Source: Patagioenas fasciata (lineage: Eukaryota > Chordata > Aves > Columbiformes > Columbidae). From it: a stretch of DNA of 64,000 nucleotides. This document shows, in pieces, positions 39,260 to 50,400 of this stretch. The stretch covers positions 52,453,661 through 52,517,660 of the forward strand of contig NC_092522.1 of assembly GCF_037038585.1 (NCBI RefSeq). The letters run 5' to 3'. Position 1 is the first letter of the stretch. Every line of letters starts with the position of its first letter. Made by a program: the position numbers and the translations under genes. The notes below the pieces were generated by a model. It was not told the DNA's origin. It saw only the letters and a program-made list of their open reading frames with translations, and searched no databases.

Positions 39260-39499
39260 CATCAGTGTTACATGGAACTAAGTCCAAAAGATTTATGGAA
39301 GCTAGTTACCTCAAGATGGTTCTCCTTCAACATATGCATTTTTTGAAAGGAAACAAAACAAAAATAAATAAAGTGTTTTTTACGAGACCTGTAAGGCTGT
39401 TTCTATAAAAATATGGTAACTGGCATTGGTCATGTTACTCTCCTAAAATGTTACGGTTGTGCCAGTTGAGCTATAGTAACCACATGTACATGCTCTTAA

Positions 39500-40090
39500 T
39501 CATAGAATCATTTAGGTTTGAAGGAGACCCTCAGGATCATAGAGTCCAACCATAACCCAACTCTAGCACTAAACCACGTCCACAGGAACCTCATCTAAAT
39601 GCTTTTTAAACATCTCCAGGGATGGTGACTCCACCACTTCCCTGGGCAGCCTGTTCCAATGTCTGACAACCCTTTCCATGAAAATTTTTTTTTTAATATC
39701 TAATCTGAACCTCCCCTGGTGCAACTTGAAACCATTTCCTCTTGTCCTGTCACTTGCTACTTGGGAGAAGAGATCAACACCCTCCATGCTACAACCTCCT
39801 TTCAGGTAGTTGTAGACAGCGACAAGGTCTACCCTCAGCCTCCTTCAGGCTAAACAGCCCCAGTTCCCTCAACTGTTCCTCATGTGACTTGTGCTCCAGG
39901 CCCCTCACCAGGTTTGTCACTCTCCTCTGCACTCTTTCTAGTACCCCAATGTCGTCCTTATGATGAGCGGCCCAAAACTGAACACAGTATTCAAGGTGGG
40001 ACCTCACCAGTGCCGAGTACAGTGGCACAATCACTTCTCTCAATAGCAAATAAGAAGGTTTACTGGTTATGTTGGCCTGCCGTGAGAAAG
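39500..40090 (-). mobile_element. CR1 LINE 3' end with broken ORF2 remnant
   Basis: This minus-strand CR1 copy carries the C-terminus of the CR1 ORF2 reverse transcriptase. One frame (about 39850-40090) reads [31 protein letters not shown] and ELGLFSL. The next part (39569-39787) reads [49 protein letters not shown]. The frame shifts near 39845, so the protein is broken. The 3' end at 39500 is the reverse complement of a CR1 ATTCTATGAT tail. No upstream polymerase domain is present: it is a dead, 5'-truncated copy, among the youngest-looking in the window. Confidence 0.92.
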
Positions 40091-41944
40091 ATGTAAGGTA
40101 AATCCAGTTATTTTCCATTTGTTGTAGTCTCTATGTATTTACATGACAATTAAGGCAACGTCAGGGTCATATAATAATCGATGACCCTGTGTCTGCTCCT
40201 TTGATTTTTCCAGTTTTGACTAGGATCAGTGTCAAGCTGAATGACCAATGGCTACATCCTGTTTATTTTTTATTATTATTATTTTTTAAAAAATATTTGC
40301 TCTACAGTAGCTTTTTTTTCCCCAGTAATCTGGAACTTCCAACTGACTTTCCATTGACTTCAGTGCACTTTGGATCAGGTCTTAAAATGAACATCTGGTT
40401 GCAAATTCATTAGCCAAAGCCTTAGGACAGCCTCTGTGAACCAAATGCCTTCAGACTTTTGCTTTGATATTCTTTGAATGTAAAAAATGAGGTGGTCTTG
40501 GGAACCAGTAATGCAGAAGCTTCAGCAGCAACGTCAGCATGGTGTTGACAATGTGCTCACCTGCTGTTCTCTGATCCTGTTATTTCCTCTTCAGAAGCAC
40601 AGCTCAACATATTTCTGGCTATTCCACCCAATACACAGGATTTACAGCTCAGCTGAGTGAATGTTGGTATTGGAAGGTTACCTTCTTAAATTATCTCCTT
40701 TCCCTTTCCATTTAGTCAAGAAATAGTGCTGCATTTTTCTATAATAATTCCAGGCTCTCAGTAGGTGTTAGAAGGAGAGTTCCCCTGCTCTCCCCCAGCC
40801 AAGAGGTTAGCAGCAGGTATTGGCACCATCATTTTTATGTAATCGTTGAGTCCTCTTTTAGAACTTGGAAGGGATCTATGTGGTATTTTAAGCTTTGAGG
40901 GCTCATTTCATTTGCAGAGGAGATATTCAGCTTTCTAAAATTCAAAATAAACAGGAGTCAACCTCAGCTATGTATGTTTGTATTTATTATAAATACATGG
41001 GCATATAAAACCAGGGAAAGTAAAACCTGACCCACTTCATCTATCCTTTTTTAATTTGCTTCCAGTAGTTTACACAAGCAGGAAAACACATGAGGACACA
41101 GGGGAAAACATGCTTCTAAAGAGGTTGCATTAATCTGGGGAAAAAATATAAATAAAATCCCAATGCATATTAAGAAAGGCCAATTTGATAGTTCATTTAG
41201 CAAAGACATCAGTGCCTGTAGACACAGAATTTTTACAGCTCTGCTGGATTCCACCCATTGAAAGTTTTTGCTGCTGTTGTTGAAACCATAAATTTATAAA
41301 TGTTATTCTTGTCATTTTTTTTACACTTTTTCTATTTAATCAGTTTAAAGTATATGCAGATTATCTAGATCCCTCCTGGTGTGGATTTTTCTGACTAGCA
41401 GTGCATTTATAGTTAAACAAGTGAGGCATTTGGACTGTAGTCATTTTGATTTATAGCAGCAGGAACAAAGCGAGAGAGTACAGACGTCAGTGCTGCTGCT
41501 GCTGATCTGGCAACAGAGACTTCCTAATGTACAAATTACGTCTTTCACCACACAATTCCCTCTCTACCCTAACTAGAGACAGGGAGGCATGCTTATTTAA
41601 CGCAGTGTGTGAAATCTATACAAAGGTGTATGTACACTACTGAGTGGATATTATATCACTCATTTTAGGCGTACAGCTTCTATTTCACTCTGCTTTTGCA
41701 TTTTAAAATGAATTTTCCATAATGGCAAGTATGCAGCAATTCAGTTTTCTTGCCTCTTATAGACAGAACAGTCATGTGTGAGTTAAAGCCAGTTGTGGAG
41801 GTGGCTGTGGTGCATTACCCATACAGGCACCTGTCCATGAGATGCTGTAGTGGAATTATTAATTCATTGTCTCTAGAGCACCAAATCACCCTGGTTTTGT
41901 CTACATCTGGCCCTGGAGGCCTTTGAATAATTAGCCAGTGGGTG
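40091..41944. other. Intergenic sequence, no gene seen
   Basis: No exon recognised. Sequence around 40310-40385 ('TTCCATTGACTTCAGTGCAC', 'TTTGGATCAGGTCT') resembles short motifs common in old sauropsid repeats, but it is too diverged to call firmly. Confidence 0.5.
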
Positions 41945-42185
41945 AATCATAGAAGGCTAGAATGGACCTCCAGGATCACCTGGTCCAAACTTTCTTGGCA
42001 AAAGCACAGATGGCCCAGCGCTCTGTCCAGATGAATCTTAAGTGCCCAATGTTGGGGAATCCACCACCTCACTGGGGAGATTGTTCCAATGGCTGATTGT
42101 TCTTGCTGTGAAAATTTTTTCTCGTGTCCAGTCAGAATCTCCCTGAAAGGTTCCAGATGTTCATGCTCAGTTCCCTGCATGAACG
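41945..42185 (-). mobile_element. CR1 LINE 3' fragment
   Basis: Reverse-oriented CR1 of the same older type as the copy at 16140. The blocks are 'AATCATAGAAGGCTAGAATG', 'GACCTCCAGGATCACCTGGT', 'TTTCTTGGCAAAAGCACAGA', 'TTGGGGAATCCACCACCTCA' and 'TGTTCCAATGGCTGATTGTT'. Translation on the minus strand is interrupted. It ends in the ORF2 C-terminal region. Confidence 0.85.
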
Positions 42186-43377
42186 AGTGGAAAGAGGACT
42201 GTTTTGATAATTAATATTGAACATGGGTGGTGGAGGAAATCAAGACTCCAGAGAAGAATCTTGTCTCAGTTATGGGATTTCAAATTCCAGGGCTGAGTGT
42301 AACTGTCTATACCTACCTCTATATGTAAAGATCCTGCCAGTTTTCCCTTCCAATGGGCATTAAGTATTCCATTGACAAAAAAGCAGACTCGACTCATCTG
42401 GATAAAACAAAATCTTCTGGTAGTCATCATGCCCAGGGACCAGGCTCTAGTTAATAGGTGGCTGCACTTCATTAGTGGCTGGAGTGATTCCTGTGCCTAT
42501 AGCACCACAGCCTGTATTTCTGCTAAGCCTTTAAAGCACTTCGGGATGAAAATAGCTCAATGCAAAATAAAGGTCTCTATTTAGCACTGCAATCTGCAGC
42601 CAAAGACTTGGAGCAACTCCCAAGGCAAAGCAAAGATTGACTTGTTTCAAACCTGCCTCTCTGAAGGCAGATCCAGTGAGTGCAGTGACATATTCTGTGC
42701 CAAGGCAGGGAGCTACCCCCTGCCCATGAGGTGGACATTGCTCCCCTCTGCTGCCCTGGCAGGAAAGAGTGACTGTTTTTGCACAGGCAGCAGGGCCCTT
42801 CCCACCCTGTGAGCATTGTCACACATTCGGTGTCGTTTGGCATAGGATGGATGTCAGTACCCTTGCTCTCAGAAGGTTAGTTTTTGATGTGAGGAAATAA
42901 ACAGTAAAGATGCCCTCATTAATACATGCTAGTGCATGTATTTATGCTGTCTTCATTTAAGGTGCTTGGCTACTGAGAGCTGAATCATTCATAACATAAA
43001 TAACATGAATAATAGATAAATAATATAGAAATATGTATATGTAAAGAATAAAGAAATAAAATTAATAAATTAATCCCTGGGTTAATTTTGCTGCATTGAA
43101 ATAAAATAGTAAAAAAAATCACAAGAAAGTGCAGTCACAGTGGTAGAATGTAAATGACTGTGGGTGAAAGCAGACCCTTTGCTGTGTCTGGGACTCTTTT
43201 TTTTCCTCATGCGTCCTGTGATGAGGGCAGGTTGCTGAGCTGCTTGAGTTGTATCTGGTGTGGCAAGCCCAGGATCGGGCAATTCCTTGAAAACCTCTGT
43301 CCTATGTGGCTTTGTGGCCTATCTGTTAAATGGATATTTATTGAGGAGAATCCCCACTGACACAATTAAGTAAAATA
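42186..43377. other. Intergenic sequence, A/T-rich at right
   Basis: No exon recognised. A possible MIR 3' relic lies at about 42528-42575 ('TTAAAGCACTTCGGGATGAA'). An A/T-rich stretch with repeated AATAAATAA-like units occupies about 42985-43120. Confidence 0.5.
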
Positions 43378-43455
43378 CAGGGTGTTTCAAGGAAATTGAC
43401 CCAATTTCAAATGGCAACTGATTTAAAATTGGGTCCATCTTTTTGAAACACCCTG
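43378..43455. mobile_element. 78-bp palindromic MITE flanked by TA
   Basis: The element begins CAGGGTGTTTCAA and ends TTGAAACACCCTG. The two arms of about 35 bp are complementary along nearly their whole length (about 30 of 35 positions), leaving only about 8 bp in the middle. It is flanked on both sides by TA (43376-43377 and 43456-43457), as expected from Tc1/mariner-type insertion. It has no coding capacity and must have been mobilised in trans. The family name is not certain from sequence alone. Confidence 0.85.
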
Positions 43456-45159
43456 TATAGCTGAACAAAGAGGTAATGTAAATGCAGTTTTATGCATAAG
43501 CTGGATATTAAAATGCATAAGCGCATTCCTGTTGTTGTAAGGATCCCTATTGCCATCCAGCTTTGGTTTTATGATACCAGGTTTATGTTTCCCTTTTTTG
43601 TGTAAAAAAAGAATGCAAATAACAATAAGTTCCAAATGCACAGAGAAGCCCTTGCTGTGCACAAGTTACTCAGTTGTTAGATTCCTTTTTCTCTGCAGCA
43701 ATCTAGTTTGTGGTCTAATTGCTTGCCCTTTTATTTTTTTTCCTTGCATTTTGAAGCAAAATGGTTATTCAAAGTAGTTGGCGCTACAGGACTGAACTGT
43801 TTCTGAAACCGTTGCTTTTTGCATTGACACAAGAAAAAAAAAATTGCTGCCATACAACTGTTAATATACCAGTCCTGAGCTAGAAGGGATCAGGGGGTAG
43901 GTGCAGCTGGAGGATTTAAAGATGGCTGTGCCTCATACCACTGGGACTTGAATGGCATCAGGCTCATTTGCAGTCTAAATTAATATAGTCTTTAGGCTGC
44001 TCTAATTTACCCAGCCAATCCCTGACCTCGAAGGACCTTTATCTGCTGAGGAGGTGCCAGGAGGTGGAAGCTCGTTTCAGGCTCCTTGAATGGCGGCATC
44101 AGGGAGGTGCAGGGTCTGTTCCAGCTGCTCAATGTCACCAAGGACTCCTGTACGGGATGGCAGTGCTGTACTGTGTCGGCAGCACAAGCCAGCCTTGGAG
44201 CAGCTTGGCACTGCTGCAGTTAAGCTGAATTGAAAGGGGGCAGGATTTGGCCAGAGCGTAGCTGCACACTCTGCCAGCCAAATCCAGTGACGCTTGAATT
44301 CACTGATTCCCACTGACTTTAATAGGACCCAGGATATTGTCCTCTCTGCCGAGCTAAGCAGAGAGATGTTCTGAAGTAGGGCAAGGCCTGACCCCACAAA
44401 AAATCTGGGGAGCTTTGCCATCATATTCTCTGGAGGAAAACAGGTGGAAGGAGACAGTTGAGCAGAAAATGTAAATAAATACATCTGGGTTTAACTGTGG
44501 CCTCAAGACTTCCCTCTGACCTTGGTGAGCAGGAGAGGGACACAGATGGGAGGCTGGGGTTATGTGTACAACTGAGGACATACACAGAGCAACCATTTCA
44601 TAAGCCATTATCCTTCAGAGCCCAGGACTTGATGATTAATAGGGTGGCAGTGGGGAACCAGTGGGAAGAGGAGAAATAACGGTGGGTGTGCAGATAATGC
44701 AAAAAATGCTGAACGAGTAGCCTATTGGAGGGAAAAAAAAAAGGTTGCTTTTTCTGGGAGAGAGGGAAATCCGTTATAATATAGTAAGCTGAGAATGTGC
44801 TGGGTATGGCCTCCCGCTGCCAGCATCGCTCAGTGCTGCAGTGGCAGGAGATGGGGTGGGGGACGGGGTGGGCAGCACCTGAGGCGACCCGCGTGCGCCT
44901 GTGACACGGGACCTGCGTGAAATAAACAAATAATTGCTATGCACCAAAATTATTATTTTAAAAAATAAAAAGGGGGGAAGGATGGAACACACACAAAGGA
45001 ACCGTTAACCATAAATGCGCCAACGGCACCCGCCAGCCGGCCTGATTTATAAGCGGCATCATAAGAAGAAAAAAAAAAAAATCCCATTAAGGCGTCTCAT
45101 TGAGAGAAAAAAAAAGGGAAAAAAAAAAAAGCCATGGGAGAAGGGAGGCGGGGGTGGGG
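43456..45159. other. Intergenic sequence left of first CpG island
   Basis: No exon recognised. About 44236-44400 contains short motifs ('GGCAGGATTTGGCC', 'CCCACTGACTTTAATAGGAC') typical of very old sauropsid interspersed repeats. Just before the island are forkhead-like ATAAACAAATAATT (about 44922) and TTTATAAG (45046-45053). Confidence 0.45.
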
Positions 45160-45610
45160 AGCGCCGGGCCCCGGTGCGTGTCACTGAGGCAGCATTGACG
45201 CAAGCAGCTCTGACGTCAGCAGCCGCCGCGGCGGGGACGGCGCGAGGCTGAATGGGAGCGGCGGGCGCGCGCGGAGCGGGAGGGGTAGCGGGGGGGTGGG
45301 AAGCGGGAGCGCCTCGGTCGCGCGCGCGGGGGGGCGGGCTGGTGGTTGCAGCCGTTGCTGCGGCGCTCATCGGTGTGCGGGGCACGGAGCGGAGACGGTC
45401 TGTGTGGAGGGGAAAGAGCGAACCCGCAGGGCCCAGGCTCCGTCTCCCTGCGCTGCCCAGCACCTCGGTGGGGTGGGTCACCTCAGAGCTCGGTGCGGGA
45501 AGGGCATTATTTTGCCCCCCCCGCCCCGTCAAGGGCAGGGGCTGTGTCCTTCCCGCCTGTCCCCGCTCTGCGTGTGTGTGTGGCCCTGCTGGCTCACGCG
45601 TTACCTCAGC
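45160..45610. promoter_or_regulatory. CpG island 1, candidate promoter
   Basis: Abrupt change from AT-rich intergenic DNA to about 450 bp with dense CpG, several GC boxes (GGGGCGGG, GGGCGG) and a perfect cAMP response element at 45211-45218. Dense retained CpGs in a vertebrate genome usually mark an unmethylated promoter. Long open frames on both strands (172 and 224 codons) are Ala/Gly/Arg/Pro-rich and arise from GC content. I see no conserved protein. It could drive a non-coding RNA or an upstream first exon of the neighbouring gene; direction is unknown. Confidence 0.7.
45211..45218 (+). promoter_or_regulatory. Perfect CRE (TGACGTCA) in CpG island 1
   Basis: Full palindromic CREB/ATF site, with a half-site TTGACGCAA 16 bp upstream. 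Being inside a CpG island makes it more credible than an isolated match. Confidence 0.55.
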
Positions 45611-46825
45611 ATTTGCCACCATTGACCTGAACGGTGCAGGCTCACAGCTGTGGGTCGGAAGTGCTGATTTTTCTAGTAGTTGCTGCTTTTGCAACTTAGG
45701 GAGCAGACGTTGGCACATGGTACTGAAAACCACCCACTTGTCCCTTCAGGTTGTTTCTTGCAGATCATAGAAGTTGGGGGACTGTGGCCCTTGGGGAGGA
45801 CAAATTTGTCTTTCCTGCAAATTCCTCAAGGCTTTTCCCATAGTCTTAAGATGCAAAAGAAAATGATGATTGTACTGCTGATAATACAAACACTTAGGGT
45901 TTGCTTGTCTTAGCAGCTTTTTTTCTCAATGAAGAAAGGAGAACATGAATGCCATTCCCAGGCTTTTCTCTGCAACTACAATGTAATAATTTGTCTTCAG
46001 GACCCCAAGACTTTTCATACAACAGTGAAAGGTGGCAACACTGATTTTTTCTGTGGTTCCCTGCCTTTGGTGTTCAGCTGCTGTTAGGCAACCCTGAGAA
46101 TATCTCCTTGTCTGCGTGACTGATAACTGTGCTGTTCCCAAACAGTACTTAGGAAGGACCTCACTTTTTAGGGTCATCCATCTGGTAACTTCCAGCTCTG
46201 TATTTACTACAACCTTTTTATCAAAAGGACAGTACAGGAAAGAGTTTTTCCCCTCTGTCAAGCAGGATGATTTCTGAAGGGGAGCAAAAATCTATTACAC
46301 AGGCCCTCACTGAAAAATCGGAGGCTGATACAGTGGCACAATCTGTGGAAGGAAAATGAAAATAAGGCTGCTGGTGGCTGTGTCCCAGCCAGTGTTAAAC
46401 CATCCAGAATGATATTTTTTCTTCGAGCAGGCAGCACATTGGTAGGAGCATCACATGAGCCTATGGAGTCTGGTTGTACTCTCACATCTATCAGTGCAAT
46501 TTGGGGGCATCTTTTGGTCAAATAAGTGGAGAAGGAGAGGAGAATTCTTCGTTTCCTCCTCTCTGCCCTCCATAGAGTGGCCTTGGTCCTGTGTTCTAGG
46601 TCCTCATTCTACCAAATTTGTGAAAGCAAAGTTTCTGGAAGACAAATTCTGACTTTTGTAGAGTTTTCAAATTGAAAGTGCTATCTGTAAAACCTCTGAC
46701 GCTTGTAACGAGTGAGGGTGTTTGTTGCTGTTTATGTTTTCACTGTTACACAGATATAAGTAGCGAAGCAGTGCGAATTGCACTAGTGTAGCAGTTCCTT
46801 TAACCAGAGGTGGTTTACTTGGGTG
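45611..46825. other. Intergenic sequence right of CpG island 1
   Basis: AT-rich sequence follows the island. No splice-supported exon or recognised repeat is seen. Confidence 0.5.
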
Positions 46826-47256
46826 GTCATACAGAATGGTTGGGGTTGGAAGGGACCTCTGGAGATCATCTTGTCCAACACACCTGCTACAGCAGGTTCA
46901 CCTAGAGCAGATCACACAGAATGTGTCCAGGCAGGTTCTGAATGTCTCCAGAGAAGGAGACTCCACAGCCTCTCTGGGCAGCCTGTTCCAGTGCTCTGGC
47001 ACCCTCACAGTAAAGAAGTTTCTCCTCATATTCAGATGGAACCTCCTGTGCGTCAGTCTGTGCCCGTTGCCCCTCATCCTATCGCTGGGCACCACTGAAA
47101 GGAGTTTGGTCCCGTCCTCTTGACACCCACCCTTGAGATATTTATAAACATTTATGAGATCCCCTCTTAGCCTTCTCTTCTCCAGGCTGAACAGACCCAG
47201 CTCTCTCAATCTCTCCTCATAAGAAAGATGCTCCAGATCCCTCATCATCTTAGAAA
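46826..47256 (-). mobile_element. CR1 LINE 3' end with open ORF2 C-terminus
   Basis: Minus-strand CR1 in which the ORF2 C-terminus is still open over roughly 110 codons. It reads [52 protein letters not shown] and [20 protein letters not shown]. The 3' UTR (46826-46897 on +) contains the reverse complements of 'GTTGGACAAGATGATCTCCA' and 'GGTCCCTTCCAACC'. It is 5'-truncated and lacks the catalytic domain, so it is inactive. Confidence 0.93.
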
Positions 47257-47384
47257 AATAAGTGGTGCCAAAACATTTTGATTTGAAGATAAACCACGAA
47301 ACAGTATGTTTAAAAAAGCCTGAATCTCTTTCCATTAAATTCACTGGTGAAGATGCAAGTGAGAAGAGCTGACAGGGCAGAATT

Positions 47385-47495
47385 ACAGGTTCAGGTGGGC
47401 AGGGACCTCAGAAGGTGTCCCGTCCAAACTCCTGCTTAGAGCAGAGTCAACAGAGATGAGACCAGTTTGCTCTGCTCAACTTGCCCTCTTCTCTC
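47385..47495 (-). mobile_element. Degraded CR1 3' fragment
   Basis: 'CAGGTTCAGGTGGGCAGGGA', 'CCTCAGAAGGTGTCCCGTCC' and 'AACTCCTGCTTAGAGCAGAG' match the reversed CR1 3' UTR. This is a short diverged fragment about 130 bp from the better copy, probably an independent insertion. Confidence 0.6.
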
Positions 47496-49839
47496 ATGCA
47501 TAGTAGTTCTAGAGTACATCTAGCACAGCTGCCACTGGTCGCAGGTTTGAACGGTAGCAGCCAGATTATTCTCTCGCACTGGTTTTACACTTTCTGGAAG
47601 TGGATGCAGTTCCTCCTGCTCTACACTGGTATAATGGAGAGGAAAAACCAGTGCTATTTAGTTAAAATGCATCTTAAAGCAAAAACTCCTCTTTGTGTTG
47701 ATTACTGAATTGGATTTTAAAGGCTAAAAATACTTTGTTATAACTAGTCCTTTAAAGTTACAGTGTATTTTGACACTATCCTACATTTAGTGTACATTTT
47801 ATTTTTCTTTCTGTTACCACATATATTTAGATGGAAGTACAAACAATTATTCTCTGAGAGCCAAAATAGTTAGTGTAGATGATTTGCTGTAGAGTAGAAT
47901 TCATAGTAGGAGTTGCACATGTTTCTGATAGCACTTGATTCTACTGAATTCCTTAAGTAAAGGGTTAAAAATCATTGGAAATATAGAGTAGAACATATCT
48001 TGCAGAAACATGCAGTTAGAAGAAACAAAAAAAACCCTGTAGGTTGGACACCATGGTGGGGTTTTAAAAGCGTAGCTCCTGTGAGCCACTTGGATGTTTG
48101 AGGAGATGTAGCTTGAAAGCAGAATGAAAGCTGAATGAACAGGAAGTGGAAATCATGTGATTTTCACAATACTGGAATTACCCATTTAGACTAAAATATT
48201 GCCCTGCCATACAATCTCAAATGAAGGTTTTTTGACTGAAAACCAAGAAGAAACTGATTTTCAGTTGCTTATGCTTATTCCTACGAAAATTAGACCTAAT
48301 AAAACGTGTTTTTTACCCAGATGAATTTGAGGCAGTTTTGCCCTGCTCAAAACATTTGAGTCCGAGACACTGAGGCAGTCTCTGTGCTACAAAACGTGGA
48401 GGTCAGAGGAATGGGGGAGGCAGAGCAGGTAAACTGCCTTGGTCCTGCCCACATGAAACACCTGCCCAGGTAAAGAGCACAGTCCTGCTGGCCTGCGCTG
48501 CCACCAGGTGCCTCCCAGGCCCACCCCAGCCCACTGCCCAGCCTGCAGCTGTGCCGGGAGCAGGCAGCAGAGCCCTGTGCTGCCAGCACTGCCCACAGGG
48601 CACCTACCTGTCCACCACAGACTCTGCCAGCATCCCCCAGGGGCCTAGGGTGGGTCTCCGTGTCTTGTCGTGAAGTACACTTGTGGTGAAGGCTTTGGTC
48701 TGTAAAGGAGGCTATAAGAAAGGGGTGTAGAACTAAATTAATGAAATAAAACAGGTCTTGACTGGGAGAATGTATTTTGGAAAACGGCAGGGACAAAGCC
48801 CAGAACAGCGATGTTTGAGGACAAGAGACCTGTGCAGGCTCTTTTCTCCCATTCCAGCCCTTCTGGTTACCCAAGGTACTGCAAATTGTTTTTCAAGCAT
48901 ATGGTGTTTCATATACCCACATCATGGAAACTCTCAGTACTGACCTTCTTCTAATGCTATCTTTAACCATCTAGAAACTTGTAAGCAGAATGTCGCACGC
49001 ACTGTGTCTTTCACAAAATGTAACACAGTTACAGTTTCATATCACATTGATTCCAGGGACATGGACAAGGCAGGTGCATGTTTTCTCAGCTGGGTACGTA
49101 ACAGTGGATTTTTCATCCCAGGAGCAAGGAAGTTATGAAATTCCTGCCATAGAAATAGAGGAAGAGAGGAAAGAGCTGGAGCAGAGACAGGGTAATGGGG
49201 GGAAAGTGCTGGAGAATCAGAGTTGCTGCCACTAGGAGATGGGGGAAGTTTCTGTACACTCCACTCTCCATCTTGAGCAGCAGCTGCTGCCCTGAACACT
49301 TCTGTCCTTCCCAGCAGTGAGGTGTGTGAAAATCCAATCAATCAATAAATCTGCAGTTCTAAAAATTGGTAAAAGCTCAAACTGTGCAAAATAAGCCACC
49401 ATATTTTTACAATTAAAAATGCTACTACACAGTGATAGCTAAGGTTTATGAGGAAACATGGATTAGGACTTGGCAGCCATATGTGCTGAACAAATATGAG
49501 GTGTTTGTAGAAGTGGGAAGGAAAAGTGGACAAAATAACTTTATTCTGGGAGATGAGAACACCCAATTCCCTCTAACCTGATGAAGCAAATTCAGCAAGG
49601 CCTCTCTAATACACTGATCTTCGTCTGTCTATGAAAACATAAAGATGAATATTGTGAAATGAGAGTAGGCATTTCATGCTGAAAGAACAGTATTTGAAAA
49701 AAAACAAAACAAAACAGAGACATGGCTTTTTATATTGAAATTTACTTAGTACCACCTTTCTGGCAGTGCTGAATTTCATATGAAAATTTTAAATGTGTCT
49801 TTCACCCCACTCCTTTGTATTGTTAAATTATGAGATCAA
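47496..49839. other. Intergenic sequence, no gene seen
   Basis: A GC-rich but CpG-poor block at about 48410-48650 stands out, but it shows no family resemblance in any frame. Nothing else is recognised. Confidence 0.5.
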
Positions 49840-50134
49840 AACAGTGGTCATTTTAGTCGTATATGAAATTGGGAACTGTGTCAGTCCTCCAAGTTCTCTC
49901 TGCACTATGTGTCAACTTGTATGTAGTGTCAGTGCAGTGGGGCTACTTGATCATTATTCCTACTGCAAATTAGCTTGTGTGGTGGAAAAATAACAGATAT
50001 GATGGTAAGTTCTGAGTTTTGTTTTTAAATTGGGAAAGTGAGTGAAGCAAAAGTGTATTCAAGAGAGGTATTTCAGTTCTAAACCTGCACTAAACTCTCT
50101 CTGTGGCCTTGCTTGGATCACTTAGTGGAAGACA

Positions 50135-50250
50135 CCGTGATTTTCAGTCATATCAAATAGTATCTTACTGTGCAAGAATTCCCACTGAAAGTAGTGGACC
50201 TAGCCAGGGATTAACGCAGTAATCAATGTGAATAAAGATGATAGAACAGA
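50135..50250 (+). repeat. Ancient sauropsid repeat nested in MIR-like SINE
   Basis: Motifs such as 'GAATTCCCACTGAAAGTAGT', 'GGACCTAGCCAGGGATTAA' and 'CAATGTGAATAAAGATG' resemble widely scattered old sauropsid repeats. The block separates MIR-like 5' sequence ('TGTGGCCTTGCTTGGATCAC', 50103 onward) from MIR-like 3' sequence, consistent with an insertion. Confidence 0.3.
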
Positions 50251-50252
50251 GT

Positions 50253-50400
50253 CTTCACCTCTCTGCTGCTGTTTCCCAATTTATAAAATGAGGATAATAA
50301 AATTTACCAACTGTTCTGGGTGATGTAAGGATACATTAGCCCATGCTAGCAAATCACTTTGAAGACAAAACCAAATGCTATACAAATGCTAAGTATTCTG
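50253..50400 (+). repeat. MIR-like SINE relic
   Basis: The ordered blocks are 'CACCTCTCTGCTGCTGTTTC', 'TTATAAAATGAGGATAATAA', 'CAAATCACTTTGAAGA' and 'GCTATACAAATGCTAAGTAT'. They follow the MIR consensus from the core through the 3' end. This is among the clearer old SINE relics in the window. Confidence 0.65.

Noticed and set aside
39124-39408. 94-codon frame with apparent membrane segments
   Set aside because: Encoded almost wholly by the T/G-rich tract; a composition artefact.
45059-45770. Long open frames on both strands (224 and 172 codons) as protein-coding genes
   Set aside because: They overlap on opposite strands within a CpG island, are Ala/Gly/Pro/Arg-rich and match no family. GC-rich DNA lacks stop codons by chance.
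46898-47344. 148-codon minus-strand frame as a host gene
   Set aside because: Its sequence ([29 protein letters not shown]) is the CR1 ORF2 C-terminus, so it belongs to the transposon.
48410-48650. GC-rich block as a CpG island or exon
   Set aside because: It is GC-rich but nearly free of CpG and shows no family similarity in any frame.
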